The notes beneath the pieces are model-generated. The model saw only the letters and a program-made list of their open reading frames with translations. It was not told the origin of the DNA and ran no database searches. Shown here piece after piece: positions 44,553 to 57,773 of a stretch of DNA of 64,000 nt (position 1 is its first letter; each line of letters begins with the position of its first letter). This DNA is from Novosphingobium barchaimii LL02 (GTDB lineage Bacteria > Pseudomonadota > Alphaproteobacteria > Sphingomonadales > Sphingomonadaceae). The DNA is taken from contig NZ_KQ130456.1 of NCBI RefSeq assembly GCF_001046635.1, forward strand, positions 66,589 through 130,588, in the 5' to 3' direction. A program made the position numbers and the translations under genes.

Positions 44553-44759
44553 TCAGGCCGAGCGCAGGTTGACCGCCGAAGCCTTGCCGTTCCGGCCCAC
44601 TTCGACTTCGTAATCAACGCGCTGGTCTTTCTCCAGCGTGCGCATGCCTGCGCTCTGCACGGCGGAGATGTGCACGAAGCTGTCCTGTCCGCCATCTTCC
44701 GGAGAAATGAAGCCGTAGCCCTTATCGGCGTTGAAGAATTTCACAGTGCCGGTTGGCAT
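44553..44759 (-). CDS. cspA: Cold-shock protein (CspA family)
   Basis: This 68-residue single OB-fold protein has the RNP motifs KGYGFISPE and SFVHISAV, and the family N-terminus TGTVKFFNADKG. It binds single-stranded RNA and DNA and melts mRNA structure in the cold or stationary phase. AAAGGGA precedes ATG 44759 by 7 bases. The 5' region (44760-44966) is long and may hold a leader. It lies in a small locus with an IF-1-like gene and stacked hairpins. Confidence 0.95.
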   Translation of the reverse strand: MPTGTVKFFNADKGYGFISPEDGGQDSFVHISAVQSAGMRTLEKDQRVDYEVEVGRNGKASAVNLRSA

Positions 44760-44966
44760 GTTTGTTCCCTTTCAAGAAACGGTAGTGGTGACGTGCAAGT
44801 GCGACGCCGGTCGTGCGTCAAGTCGTCTAGTGAAAGGAAATCGTCGCAAGAAGGAGGAATTGCAGGAATTTTATTCCGGCGCAAAGTCCCAATATTGCCG
44901 AAAACCGTCGCAAAATTCGACGTCAGCGATCCTTATCGTAGCACGGCTGAAGATTTAAACCCAGAT

Positions 44967-46130
44967 TTAATTGACCGCAGGGATGTTACCCGGCCCGGAA
45001 CTGCCTCTGGTCGAGCTAGTCATGGCGAGCGCCTCGACCATAGAAGGGGACGCGGCAATCTCCATCGGCGTCACCTGCATGTGACGACGGCGGGCCAATG
45101 CTTCGGGCATTTCCCGGCGGATCCAGTCCATCATCCCTTCGCGGATTTCGCAACGCAGGTCGAACAGCATCGGCCCGTCGCGCGCGCTCATCAGCAGGCG
45201 CACTTCCAGCGTCTGGTCGCGGCAATCGGTCACCTGCAGAATTTGGGCACGCCTGTCCCAAAGGCGATGAGCGGTGATCTGGCGGGTATATTCCTCTCGG
45301 ATCGGGCCAATCTCGACCCCGTGGTCGAGGTAGAGAAATACTGTCCCGAGCAGTTCTGAACTGGTCTTCGTCCAGTTCTGGAACGTATCCTCCAGAAAAC
45401 GGTTCGAAGGCACCACCAGCCGCCTGTCGTCCCACACCCGCACTACCACGTAAGTCGTGCGGATATCCTCGATGCGGCCCCACTCGCCGTCGATGATGAC
45501 GACGTCGTCAATGCTGATCGGTTCGGTCATGGCCATCTGGAAACCGGCGATCAGGGCCTTTAGCGCCGGCTGGGCGGCGGCACCTACGGCCAGCGCGGCG
45601 ACGCCAGCCGAAGCCATCAAGGTCACCCCTACTTCGCGCACCCCCGGGATCGAGGCCAGCATGCCTGCGATCGTCAGAAACACGATCAGGAATGTCCCCA
45701 TACGCGCGAAGATCGAAAGCCGGGTCCGGCGGCGGCGCGCGTTTCGATTATTCTCGACAGTGATGTCGGCGCGCACGATCATCGCCTCGACGAAGGCGTG
45801 CAGGACCGCGATGGCGATCCACCCGGTCAACAGAGGCATCACGAACCCTGAGAGGCGCGACCAGACCGCCTCCAGCGCGGGCGTCTCTCTCGCCGCGAAG
45901 ACCACGCCGAACGCCACGAAGGCCCAGCGGGTGGGCCGGGTCAGGCGGTTGACGACGATGTCATCGGATTCGCTGGCGCTGGCCCGGGCGATGCGGCCCA
46001 GTATGCGGAAAAGCAGTGCATGGATGGCCAGCGCGATCACCATGCCCAGCACCGCCGCCAGGATCGCGAGCACCGGCGGCTCAGCCCAATCGGGCAAACC
46101 CGTGACGTAGCGTTCGATGAGCTCGATCAT
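44967..46130 (-). CDS. MscS-family mechanosensitive ion channel
   Basis: This 387-residue membrane protein has about four or five transmembrane helices, the last being the pore helix of MscS type (SAGVAALAVGAAAQPALKALIAGF) followed by the beta domain (ISIDDVVIIDGEWGRIEDI, then RLVVPSNRF). It is of the small YnaI/MscS-like class. It relieves turgor at hypo-osmotic shock. I chose ATG 46130 (MIELIERYVTG); the frame is open to 46190. No strong ribosome-binding site is visible. A polyserine tail ends the protein. Confidence 0.9.
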   Translation of the reverse strand: MIELIERYVTGLPDWAEPPVLAILAAVLGMVIALAIHALLFRILGRIARASASESDDIVVNRLTRPTRWAFVAFGVVFAARETPALEAVWSRLSGFVMPLLTGWIAIAVLHAFVEAMIVRADITVENNRNARRRRTRLSIFARMGTFLIVFLTIAGMLASIPGVREVGVTLMASAGVAALAVGAAAQPALKALIAGFQMAMTEPISIDDVVIIDGEWGRIEDIRTTYVVVRVWDDRRLVVPSNRFLEDTFQNWTKTSSELLGTVFLYLDHGVEIGPIREEYTRQITAHRLWDRRAQILQVTDCRDQTLEVRLLMSARDGPMLFDLRCEIREGMMDWIRREMPEALARRRHMQVTPMEIAASPSMVEALAMTSSTRGSSGPGNIPAVN

Positions 46131-46303
46131 GAGGATAGAACCATGCTGCGATGCAGCAGTTTCAGCGCCTAACTCGGTGCATCGCAGCAAAAGGGCAGTG
46201 CGCCCCTAATCCGCCCCGAAATGGAAAGACGGACCGGCGGAAAGGTGACGAATGGACACCTTGGCGAACGTGATGCCTCGCCCCTTAGCCCCCACCATAA
46301 CCG

Positions 46304-49165
<2,862 letters not shown>

Positions 49166-49373
49166 GGACGATCCCTAGCAGCGCCGGACCGGCTCGTCAG
49201 CAAGGCAGTGGATTTCACCCGGCAGGGAACCGATCGTGTCCGCAGGAGTTTTCGCACCGCGCTTGAAACCTCGCGCAGCGCCTCCTACCCACGGGCAAGA
49301 GCCCAACGAAGGAGGCTCACGCGGCGTTTCGCCGACGGGGTTATTTCGCAGCTAAGAGGGATACACAGACACT

Positions 49374-49700
49374 ATGCGCAAGATCATTTTCGCCGCCGCA
49401 GCAGCCGTGACCGCCATGTCGCTGGGTGCCTGCTCGGAAAAGACCCAGGACGCCACCCAAGCCGCCGCATCGTCGGCCGGTGACGACATCCAGGCCACTG
49501 CCACCGACGTGGGCGACGCCATGAGCAATGTGGGCGATACCGCTTCGCAGGCCGCCGACAGCACCGCCAACGCCGCCAAGGATGCGGCCAAGAGCGCAGA
49601 AAAGACCACGGACGACATCGCCGCCGACGCCGAGAAGGCCGCGAACGACGTTGCCAACGAGATGGCCGATCACACCGACGGCAACCCGAAGACCAACTGA
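49374..49700 (+). CDS. Small alanine-rich lipoprotein
   Basis: This 108-residue protein has a lipoprotein signal (VTAMSLGAC, lipidated Cys about residue 20). The mature part is low-complexity Ala/Asp/Ser/Lys/Thr in heptad-like runs (DAMSNVGDTASQAADS, AAKDAAKSAEKTTDD), predicted helical or coiled. It resembles entericidin-like or LEA-like small envelope proteins, but no precise family is recognised. GAGGGA precedes the ATG by about 12 bases. A strong terminator follows. Probably stress-related, by inference only. Confidence 0.8.
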   Translation: MRKIIFAAAAAVTAMSLGACSEKTQDATQAAASSAGDDIQATATDVGDAMSNVGDTASQAADSTANAAKDAAKSAEKTTDDIAADAEKAANDVANEMADHTDGNPKTN

Positions 49701-49723
49701 TTTCTTTCGCTATTGCGGAACGG

Positions 49724-49751
49724 AAAAAGGGGCCCCGCGGCCCCTTTTTTT
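49724..49751 (+). terminator. Intrinsic terminator of the small lipoprotein gene
   Basis: GGGGCC-CCGC-GGCCCC forms a 6-bp GC stem, extended by A5/T5, and is followed by seven T. It starts 24 bases after the stop. Confidence 0.92.
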
Positions 49752-49774
49752 GTGTCTCAGCCCCTTGAACTGCC

Positions 49775-50851
49775 TCAGCGCGAGGAGGCGGTGCGCCGCA
49801 TTGCGGGAGCTTCGGTGAGGTAACCGTTATAGACAGTGCGGGCGATGCTGGCGATGCGCGATTCCCGGCCCGGGCGGCCGCCCTGCCCGGTCACATAGAT
49901 GGCGATTGCAAAGACGCGGCCATCCGGGGTCTGCACGATGCCCACATCGCTGGAGGTGTTGTTGAGCGAGCCGGTCTTGTGCGAAACCTGCGCGCCTTCG
50001 GGAATACCGGCGGGAATCCGGCGCTTGCCGGTAACGCAGCGGCTCATCGCGCCCAGCAGTGCGCTGCGGCTAGACGGGCTAAGCCATTTGCCCTGGTAGA
50101 TGCCCGAGAGCAGCTGCACCATCGCATAAGGCGTGGCGCTGTCGCGCGTGTCGACGACGCGGGCCGGATCGATGGCGCCGTCATCGCGCACCAGCGTGGC
50201 GATGTCGCGGTCGATATGCCAGTCGTCAATACCGGCGCGCTCGACCCAGGCGTTGACCGCCTTGGGGCCGCCCACGACCTTGAGCAGCGCATCGGTGGCA
50301 TAATTGTTGGAGCGCGTGATCATCAGTTCCAGCAGGCGCGAGGCGCTCATGTATTCGCCCGCGCGAACCGGCGCGACCGCGCTGGAGAACGGCGCCGAGC
50401 CGACCGGAACCATCAGCGGAAATTCGCTGGTGAGGGTCCACTTGCCCTTGTCGACGCCTTCGAGGAACGTGGCGGCAATCGCGATCTTGCTGGTGCTGGC
50501 CATCGGAAAGCGCTGGTTGCCCAGCACGTCGACCATACGGCCGCTGGTAAGGTCCATCGCGGCGACGCCGATGCGCCCCTGCGAGGCATTGGCAACGGCG
50601 GCCAGCTGCTGACCAAACGGTGAGGAATACGTACGCGGCCCGCGCTGCTGCGTGCCGAACATGTCGTCGAAGCTGCTTTGAACTTCGACCACCTGGTCGG
50701 TCGCCCGAGCGGCGGGCGCGATGGGCTGAAGTTGTTCGGCATAAGCCGCGCCAAACGGCAGCAAAGCTGCTGCTGCGGACATTGCCGCAGTTGCGAAAGA
50801 GCGCCAGATGCCAGCACGGCACCGCGCGAAAAGTTGGCCTGCCCCGGTCAT
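49775..50851 (-). CDS. Class A beta-lactamase-related serine hydrolase, exported
   Basis: This 358-residue protein starts at ATG 50851 with a run of G upstream. It has a signal sequence (about 1-41, ending FGAAYAE). The active-site serine motif is MASTSKIAIA (SxxK), the second motif is RSNNYATDALL (SNN for SDN), and the KTG triad is SHKTGSLNN. The omega-loop Glu of true class A enzymes (ExxLN) is absent; the region reads RDIATLVRDDGAIDPARV. It may therefore be a carboxypeptidase/endopeptidase-like hydrolase rather than a beta-lactamase. The frame continues upstream to 51160. Confidence 0.85.
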   Translation of the reverse strand: MTGAGQLFARCRAGIWRSFATAAMSAAAALLPFGAAYAEQLQPIAPAARATDQVVEVQSSFDDMFGTQQRGPRTYSSPFGQQLAAVANASQGRIGVAAMDLTSGRMVDVLGNQRFPMASTSKIAIAATFLEGVDKGKWTLTSEFPLMVPVGSAPFSSAVAPVRAGEYMSASRLLELMITRSNNYATDALLKVVGGPKAVNAWVERAGIDDWHIDRDIATLVRDDGAIDPARVVDTRDSATPYAMVQLLSGIYQGKWLSPSSRSALLGAMSRCVTGKRRIPAGIPEGAQVSHKTGSLNNTSSDVGIVQTPDGRVFAIAIYVTGQGGRPGRESRIASIARTVYNGYLTEAPAMRRTASSR

Positions 50852-51061
50852 GCAGTCCCCCCCATAAAGTCGTCCACGTTCCCAAACGGTTAACGGAGTA
50901 GAGATAAAACGCCACTCCCTAGCGACGAACCGCATCGGGTTTGCGGCAATTTCCCGAATACGCACTTTCCTTTCGCCCAGATGAACGAATCTGGCACGTT
51001 CACCGACGGCGCAGCTACCTTCGTCGGTCATCGAGTGCAGCGCACGAATGCCAAAGGAAAA

Positions 51062-51087
51062 GGGCCGGGAGATTGCTCTCCCGGCCC
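51062..51087 (-). terminator. Intrinsic terminator of groESL
   Basis: An 11-bp stem (GGGCCGGGAGA / TCTCCCGGCCC) with a GCAA loop on the minus strand is followed by TTTT. It starts about 36 bases past the groEL stop. Confidence 0.88.
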
Positions 51088-51122
51088 CTTCATGTCCGTC
51101 GATGAGATCGACGGGCTTCTTA

Positions 51123-52778
<1,656 letters not shown>

Positions 52779-52810
52779 TTAATAAAATCAGTCAGATGGA
52801 TGCGAAAATC

Positions 52811-53098
52811 TTAGGCGATGACGCCCAGGATGTCCGATTCCTTCATGATCAGCAGGTCTTCACCCGAAACCTTGACCTCGGTGCCCGACCACTTGCCGAA
52901 CAGAACGCGGTCGCCGACCTTGACGTCGAGCGGGGTGATGGTGCCGTTTTCAGCGCGGGCGCCGGTGCCGACGGAGACGATCTCGCCTTCAGCGGGCTTT
53001 TCCTTGGCGCTGTCGGGGATGATGATGCCACCGGCCGTCTTTTCTTCGGCCTCGACGCGGCGCACGAGAACACGGTCGTGCAGCGGGCGGAAAGTCAT
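52811..53098 (-). CDS. groS: Co-chaperonin GroES
   Basis: This 95-residue protein begins at ATG 53098 ([14 protein letters not shown]); a longer open frame to 53200 would run through the CIRCE and promoter region. The mobile loop is [21 protein letters not shown], in parts, and the roof region [22 protein letters not shown] lies about 7 bases upstream. It caps GroEL. Confidence 0.98.
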   Translation of the reverse strand: MTFRPLHDRVLVRRVEAEEKTAGGIIIPDSAKEKPAEGEIVSVGTGARAENGTITPLDVKVGDRVLFGKWSGTEVKVSGEDLLIMKESDILGVIA

Positions 53099-53136
53099 TG
53101 GGAATCTCCCTAATATCCAACGAACATAAAACTGGG

Positions 53137-53163
53137 TTGGCACTCTACAATGAGGAGTGCCAA
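53137..53163. promoter_or_regulatory. CIRCE element (HrcA operator) upstream of groES
   Basis: TTGGCACTC-N9-GAGTGCCAA is a near-consensus CIRCE inverted repeat (consensus TTAGCACTC-N9-GAGTGCTAA), with 9 bp perfect arms. It lies about 39 bases upstream of the groES ATG. HrcA would repress groESL at normal temperature; hrcA itself is not in the window. Confidence 0.95.
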
Positions 53164-53281
53164 CGGCCGTGGATATGGTCCCCGCCCCGGGTAGCGTCAA
53201 GCGGCCTGTGCGAGAAAAAGTTCACCGGCGCACTGCCCCCGCGATGAGGCGGTTCCGATGAAGGATGGGCGAAAGGGATGA

Positions 53282-54706
53282 CTAGGCGATGACGGCGTGG
53301 ATTACCGGCGCGGAGACGGGCTGCACCACCGACTCGGGCACCAGCCGGAAACGCCCGCGCCAGTGCCAGCGCGCCAGCAGCAGGATCGCCGCCACGGTCA
53401 GCCCCACGGCAAGGCCGATCCACACGCCCACGCCGCGCAGGGGCGTGAAAAGACCCAGCGCCACCGATGTCGCAAAGCCCGCTGCCCAGTAGCCCAGCAC
53501 GGCGATCACGGCGGGAATGCGCGTGTCCTGAATGCCGCGCAGTGCTCCAGCGACAACGGCCTGGAGGCCATCGGTAAGCTGGAACACGGCAGCGATGAAA
53601 AGATATTGCATCGCCAGGATCACCATGGCCGCATTCTCAGGTGCCGAGACGTCGACATAGGCCGAGATGATGGCCTTGGGGAACAGCAGCATCGCCAGAG
53701 CCGAAACGCCCACGAACGCCAACCCGATCACGATCGCCGCCCAGCCCGCATGGCCGATCGCCGATTTGTTGCCCGCGCCGTAGTGATAGCCGACCCGGAT
53801 CGTCGCCGCCTGTCCGATGCCGTAAGGCACCTGAAAGGCGAAGGCGGCGATTTGCAGCGCCACGGTATGCGCGGCCAGTTCCGTCTCGCCCACGCGGCCC
53901 ATCAGGAAAGCGGCGCCGCTGAACAGACCGCCCTCTGCGATCAGCGTCGCGGAGATCGGCAGGCCGAGGCCTAACATCTGGCGCAGGCGGTTCCACTCAG
54001 GCCGCCACCAGCGCCCGAAGATGTGAAAGCGGCGCAGTTGGCGATCGCCGCGGATCGCCAGAATATAGGCCAGAACGGTGACGCAGGCGGTGATGACACT
54101 CGCCGTCGCCGACCCGTTGAGGCCCAGCGCCGGCGCCCCGAAATTGCCGAAAACAAGCGCGTAGTTGCCCAGCGCGTTCACGAGGATCGCCAGCGCGGTG
54201 ATCATCGTCGCGAAAACCGGCCGTCCCAGCGCCGAGACGAAAGTGCGCAGCACATTGGCCACCGCCATAGGCACCAGCGCCAGAGAGACCACGCGGATGA
54301 AACTGCCCGACAACGCGACGACATGCGGGTCCTGCCCGGTCGCCAGCATGATCGTCTCGCCCAGAAAGCATACGCCGACCGCGCCGACGCCCAGCGCCAG
54401 CGCCAGCCACAAGGCCATGCGCACCGACCGGCGGACCTCACGTATCGAATTGCGCCTGCGTCCGATTTCGGCAGCGATCAGCGGAGCCACCGCGCCCGTC
54501 ACCCCGTTCAACCCCATCATCACGACGGCGACGATCGCCACCGCCAGGCTGGACGCGGCAAGCGATTCCTGACCCAGCCGCGCGACGAAGATCACGTCGA
54601 TCGCGAAAACCGCCATCTGCAGCATGTTGGCAAGCGCCAGCGGCCCGGCAAGTCGCAAGGTCGCGCCGAGTTCGGCGCGGAACGGATGGTGTTGGCTCTC
54701 CCGCAT
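53282..54706 (-). CDS. MATE-family efflux transporter (NorM-like)
   Basis: This 474-residue protein has twelve predicted transmembrane helices in two six-helix halves. It carries NorM-like features: LALANMLQMAVFAIDVIFVARLG at the N-terminus, an N-half GLNGVTGAVAPLIAAEIG, and the second half RVGYHYGAGNKSAIGHA, with GVWIGLAVGLT near the end. It exports cationic drugs or metabolites using Na+ or H+. No clear ribosome-binding site precedes ATG 54706. Monocistronic. Confidence 0.93.
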   Translation of the reverse strand: MRESQHHPFRAELGATLRLAGPLALANMLQMAVFAIDVIFVARLGQESLAASSLAVAIVAVVMMGLNGVTGAVAPLIAAEIGRRRNSIREVRRSVRMALWLALALGVGAVGVCFLGETIMLATGQDPHVVALSGSFIRVVSLALVPMAVANVLRTFVSALGRPVFATMITALAILVNALGNYALVFGNFGAPALGLNGSATASVITACVTVLAYILAIRGDRQLRRFHIFGRWWRPEWNRLRQMLGLGLPISATLIAEGGLFSGAAFLMGRVGETELAAHTVALQIAAFAFQVPYGIGQAATIRVGYHYGAGNKSAIGHAGWAAIVIGLAFVGVSALAMLLFPKAIISAYVDVSAPENAAMVILAMQYLFIAAVFQLTDGLQAVVAGALRGIQDTRIPAVIAVLGYWAAGFATSVALGLFTPLRGVGVWIGLAVGLTVAAILLLARWHWRGRFRLVPESVVQPVSAPVIHAVIA

Positions 54707-54863
54707 TTAAGGGCGCGATAGGGCCTTGGGGGCAGGCAGGGAAGCGATTCGTGAACGAGCGCAGACCTGGGCCCATCGCCGCAGGTCTGCCTTTCCTTCA
54801 GCACCCAACGCTTCCCTTGCCAGTCGGCCTATATTACCCCGCCTCCGCAAGGAGATGTTTTCC

Positions 54864-55283
54864 ATGACGACGACAATCAGGGCGATGACGCTGATGATCC
54901 CCCTGTCCGCGCTGCTGACGGCCTGCGGCGGGAACGCCCCTGACGATGCCGCCACACCGGGCGCTTCTCCCGCTCCCGCCGCTGCGATCGTCGACCCGGC
55001 GCCGCCTGCCTTTGCGGTGTGCCGCTCGTGCCATTCCACCCAGAGCGGCCAGAACGGGATTGGACCTACGCTGGCAGGCATCGCCGGGTCCAAGGCAGGA
55101 AATGTACCGGGCTATGCCTTCAGCCCGGCGCTGAAGAATTCCGGGATCACCTGGGACCGCGCCAGCCTCGACACCTGGCTACAGGGGCCGATGAAGATGG
55201 TCCCGGGAACGAAGATGGTGCTGCCCGTTTCCGATCCGGCAAAGCGCAAGGCGATCATCGACTATCTCGAAACGCTGAAATGA
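54864..55283 (+). CDS. Membrane-anchored (lipoprotein) c-type cytochrome
   Basis: This 139-residue protein has a lipobox (SALLTACGG), so lipidation of the Cys is expected, followed by an Ala/Pro linker and a class I cytochrome c domain. Haem is held by CRSCH, and the distal Met is in PGTKMVLPV. ATG 54864 is preceded by AAGGAG 9 bases upstream; an ATG at 54855 would overlap that Shine-Dalgarno sequence. Length fits short soluble cytochromes of the c2/c550 class. It is an electron carrier of the periplasm; its partner is unknown. Confidence 0.9.
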   Translation: MTTTIRAMTLMIPLSALLTACGGNAPDDAATPGASPAPAAAIVDPAPPAFAVCRSCHSTQSGQNGIGPTLAGIAGSKAGNVPGYAFSPALKNSGITWDRASLDTWLQGPMKMVPGTKMVLPVSDPAKRKAIIDYLETLK

Positions 55284-55298
55284 CCATCGTCCCGGCAT

Positions 55299-55336
55299 AA
55301 AAAAGGGGCCTTGCGCGCTCCCGTGCACAAGGCCCC
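55299..55336 (-). terminator. Terminator between the cytochrome c gene and the convergent gene
   Basis: GGGGCCTTG (55305-55313) pairs with CAAGGCCCC (55328-55336). On the minus strand it is followed by seven T, making it a strong terminator of the minus-strand gene at 55381. It may also stop the cytochrome transcript. Confidence 0.88.
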
Positions 55337-55380
55337 GTCGTTCAAGGCGCCCAAGGGGACGTAGGACGCCTTGGAGAAAT

Positions 55381-55968
55381 TCAGACCTTCGGGCCGAGCG
55401 GCTCCTGCGAGGCCGGCTGGGCCACCTGTACTTCGGACTTGGCGGGAATTGCCTGATTGCCGGGCTTGGCTGCATCGCAGCCGTCCGAAGCGACCTGCGT
55501 CATCTTCGGCGCCTCGCCCGACCCATCGGAGCTATAGGATACCGAGCGCGTGCAGCCGCTGGCGTCGGTCGAGGTCGAATAATAGGTCATATGCATGCCT
55601 TGCGGCGCATCGGAGGCGGCGGTTAAGCCCGGCGCACCGGCGGCACTGCCGTCCGCGCCAACCTGCTGCTGCATGAGGGCGGCGCGCTGCATCATGACAT
55701 TCATCTGCGCGTCCATCATCGCCGAAATCCGGTCCATGTGAGCGAAGGGATCGCCCATCAACTGCATGTCCGCAGGCGTCATGGCATCGGCAGGGACAAC
55801 CTGCACGCGGGGCGCGACGTCGCCGGTATACTGGACCTGGACCACCGAGCCATCGGGCGCTTCCACGTTCATCGTATGCAGCCTGGCGGTGGCGGCTTCG
55901 GCTACGCCTGCGCCCAGCAGCGCGAGCGCGGCGGCGCCAATCAGGTACTTCTTAGGGGGCATTCGCAT
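55381..55968 (-). CDS. Exported hypothetical protein, Met/Gln-rich
   Basis: This 195-residue protein has an N-terminal signal (about 1-25: MPPKKYLIGAAALALLGAGVAEA). The mature sequence has VVQVQYTGDVAPRVQVVPA, then a Met-rich stretch (MMDAQMNVMMQRAALMQQQ), and two Cys (SGCTRSVSYS and SDGCDAAKP) that may form a disulfide. AAGGAG lies about 10 bases before ATG 55968. No family recognised. It is probably periplasmic; Met-rich segments sometimes bind copper, but this is speculative. Confidence 0.75.
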   Translation of the reverse strand: MRMPPKKYLIGAAALALLGAGVAEAATARLHTMNVEAPDGSVVQVQYTGDVAPRVQVVPADAMTPADMQLMGDPFAHMDRISAMMDAQMNVMMQRAALMQQQVGADGSAAGAPGLTAASDAPQGMHMTYYSTSTDASGCTRSVSYSSDGSGEAPKMTQVASDGCDAAKPGNQAIPAKSEVQVAQPASQEPLGPKV

Positions 55969-56070
55969 TGGGATGATGCTCCTTCGTGACTCGACCCTTT
56001 GCACTGGCCATGCTGCCGCCGCGAAGCTGAACCGTAGATTACGGTTGTCGCGGCATGGGATCGCAAAAAG

Positions 56071-56958
56071 TCAGACCGAATTCGCCGAAGGATCAATCGT
56101 GAGCCGGGATGCCCGCGCGAACAGGTCAAGGATCACCGGATCGCGTTCGCGCGTGCGGATTGCAGCCTCGAAGTGGACGTGCTGAGCGGGGCGCGGCAGG
56201 ATTTCGTGCAAGGTTCCGGCGGCCAGCGCGCCGCGCACCATCGTCTCGGGCAGGACGGCGGCGCCTTGGCCGGTGGCGACGATCTCTATCAAAGTGCGCA
56301 CGTTGTTGCAGGTGTGCAGTGCGCGCGGGTTGATGCCGTGGGCCTCGAATCCCTCGTGCATGACGGCGTGCAGGGGGGAGTGTTCGGGCAGCGACCACAC
56401 CGGCAGCCCCTGCGCAAAACCGCCGGCCGCGGCCACCGCCGCGCCCGCCGCCCAGACCAGTTCCACCGAACCGATCGGCGCGGTGCGTATTCCCGGACTG
56501 GCGACCGGACCGGCAAGAAACACGATGTCGCGCGTGCCGGCCAGCAGTTGCTGGAGCAGCGGGGCGGTAAGGTCGATCTCCAGTTCCATGGTGACGCCGG
56601 GCCGGTCGCGCTCGATCCCCTGGATAAAGGCAGGCAGGCAGCTTGCCGCCGCGATCTCGCCCGAGCCGATGCGCACCGCTGCCGTGGCCCCGGCGAAGTC
56701 GCTTGCCTCCAGCAGGACCTGCTCCAGCCCGTGGTAAAGCGGCTCGCTGGCCTGCACCAGCCGACGGCCGCGCGCGGACAGCACCATACGCCGCCCCTCG
56801 CGCTGGAACAGGGCGACGCCAAGCTGCTCCTCGATCTCGCGTACGCGGGCGGAAATGGCGGGCTGGGTGGTATTTAGACGCTGTGCAGCGGCGGCGAATG
56901 TACCGAGGCGGTCGATCCACATCAGCGTTTCGAGATGGAACAGGGCGATGCGCTTCAT
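56071..56958 (-). CDS. LysR-family transcriptional regulator, divergent from scoAB
   Basis: This 295-residue regulator has the LysR HTH (about 1-60: FAAAAQRLNTTQPAISARVREIEE) and a two-lobed effector domain. It is divergent from scoA with a 107-base shared region holding two similar palindromic motifs. It likely controls the CoA-transferase genes in response to a keto acid or an intermediate. The stop is TGA after the Ser-Ala-Asn-Ser-Val end. Confidence 0.92.
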   Translation of the reverse strand: MKRIALFHLETLMWIDRLGTFAAAAQRLNTTQPAISARVREIEEQLGVALFQREGRRMVLSARGRRLVQASEPLYHGLEQVLLEASDFAGATAAVRIGSGEIAAASCLPAFIQGIERDRPGVTMELEIDLTAPLLQQLLAGTRDIVFLAGPVASPGIRTAPIGSVELVWAAGAAVAAAGGFAQGLPVWSLPEHSPLHAVMHEGFEAHGINPRALHTCNNVRTLIEIVATGQGAAVLPETMVRGALAAGTLHEILPRPAQHVHFEAAIRTRERDPVILDLFARASRLTIDPSANSV

Positions 56959-56975
56959 GAGTGAATCAATAGATT

Positions 56976-57019
56976 ATCGTTATCGGAATTGATAAAAAAT
57001 AATCGCTATTCGTAATGAT
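56976..57019. promoter_or_regulatory. Paired LysR-type operator candidates between lysR and scoA
   Basis: ATCGTTATCGGAATTGAT (56976-56993) and ATCGCTATTCGTAATGAT (57002-57019) match at 13 of 18 positions, both ending ATC..GAT. They have the T-N11-A form typical of LysR sites and are 26 bases apart. They lie 47 bases or more upstream of scoA. Confidence 0.45.
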
Positions 57020-57065
57020 AGACGCCGACTAGCCTCGGTCCCGCAATCGGAAGAGGATTTGCCTC

Positions 57066-57773
57066 ATGAAAAAGATTTATCCCAGTGCAGAGGCCGCGCT
57101 GGAAGGCGTGCTCAAGGACGGCCTGCTGGTCGCCAGCGGCGGCTTCGGCCTTTGCGGTATCCCGGAACGCCTGCTCGACGCGATGCGCGATTCGGGCGTG
57201 AAGGACCTGACGTTCGCCTCGAACAATGCCGGCATCGACAACGAAGGCATCGGCAAGCTGCTGCGCACCAAGCAGGTGAAGAAGATGATCTCGTCCTACG
57301 TCGGCGAGAACAAGGAATTCGAACGCCAGTACCTGGCCGGTGAACTTGAGGTCGAGTTCTGCCCGCAGGGCACCCTGGCCGAGCGTATGCGCGCCGGCGG
57401 CGCGGGCATCCCCGGTTTCTACACCAAGACCGGCGTGGGCACACAAGTCGCCGAGGGCAAGGAAGTGAAGGTCTTCGGCGGCGAGGAATATATCCTCGAG
57501 GAAGGCATCTTCGCCGACCTGTCCATCATCAAGGCCTGGAAGGCGGACGAAACCGGCAACGTCGTGTTCCGCAAGACGGCGCGCAATTTCAACGTGCCAG
57601 CCGCCACATGCGGCAAGATCTGCATCGTGGAGGTTGAGGAGATCGTGCCGGTGGGCAGCCTCGATCCCGATGCGATCCACCTGCCGGGCGTCTTCGTCCA
57701 GCGCATCGTCGTGGGCGCGCCCTACGACAAGAAGATCGAGTTCACGACGACGCGCGAGAGGGAGGCTGTCTGA
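57066..57773 (+). CDS. scoA: 3-oxoacid (succinyl-CoA:acetoacetate) CoA-transferase subunit A
   Basis: This 235-residue subunit moves CoA from succinyl-CoA to a 3-oxoacid. It has SGGFGLCGIPERLLDAM, LTFASNNAGIDNEGIGKLL and GAGIPGFYTKTGVGT, which match the SCOT/PcaI alpha family. GAGGA precedes ATG 57066. Its stop overlaps the start of subunit B (ATGA), so the pair is coupled. The 3-oxoadipate homologue PcaI is an alternative, as no pca genes are near. Confidence 0.92.
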   Translation: MKKIYPSAEAALEGVLKDGLLVASGGFGLCGIPERLLDAMRDSGVKDLTFASNNAGIDNEGIGKLLRTKQVKKMISSYVGENKEFERQYLAGELEVEFCPQGTLAERMRAGGAGIPGFYTKTGVGTQVAEGKEVKVFGGEEYILEEGIFADLSIIKAWKADETGNVVFRKTARNFNVPAATCGKICIVEVEEIVPVGSLDPDAIHLPGVFVQRIVVGAPYDKKIEFTTTREREAV

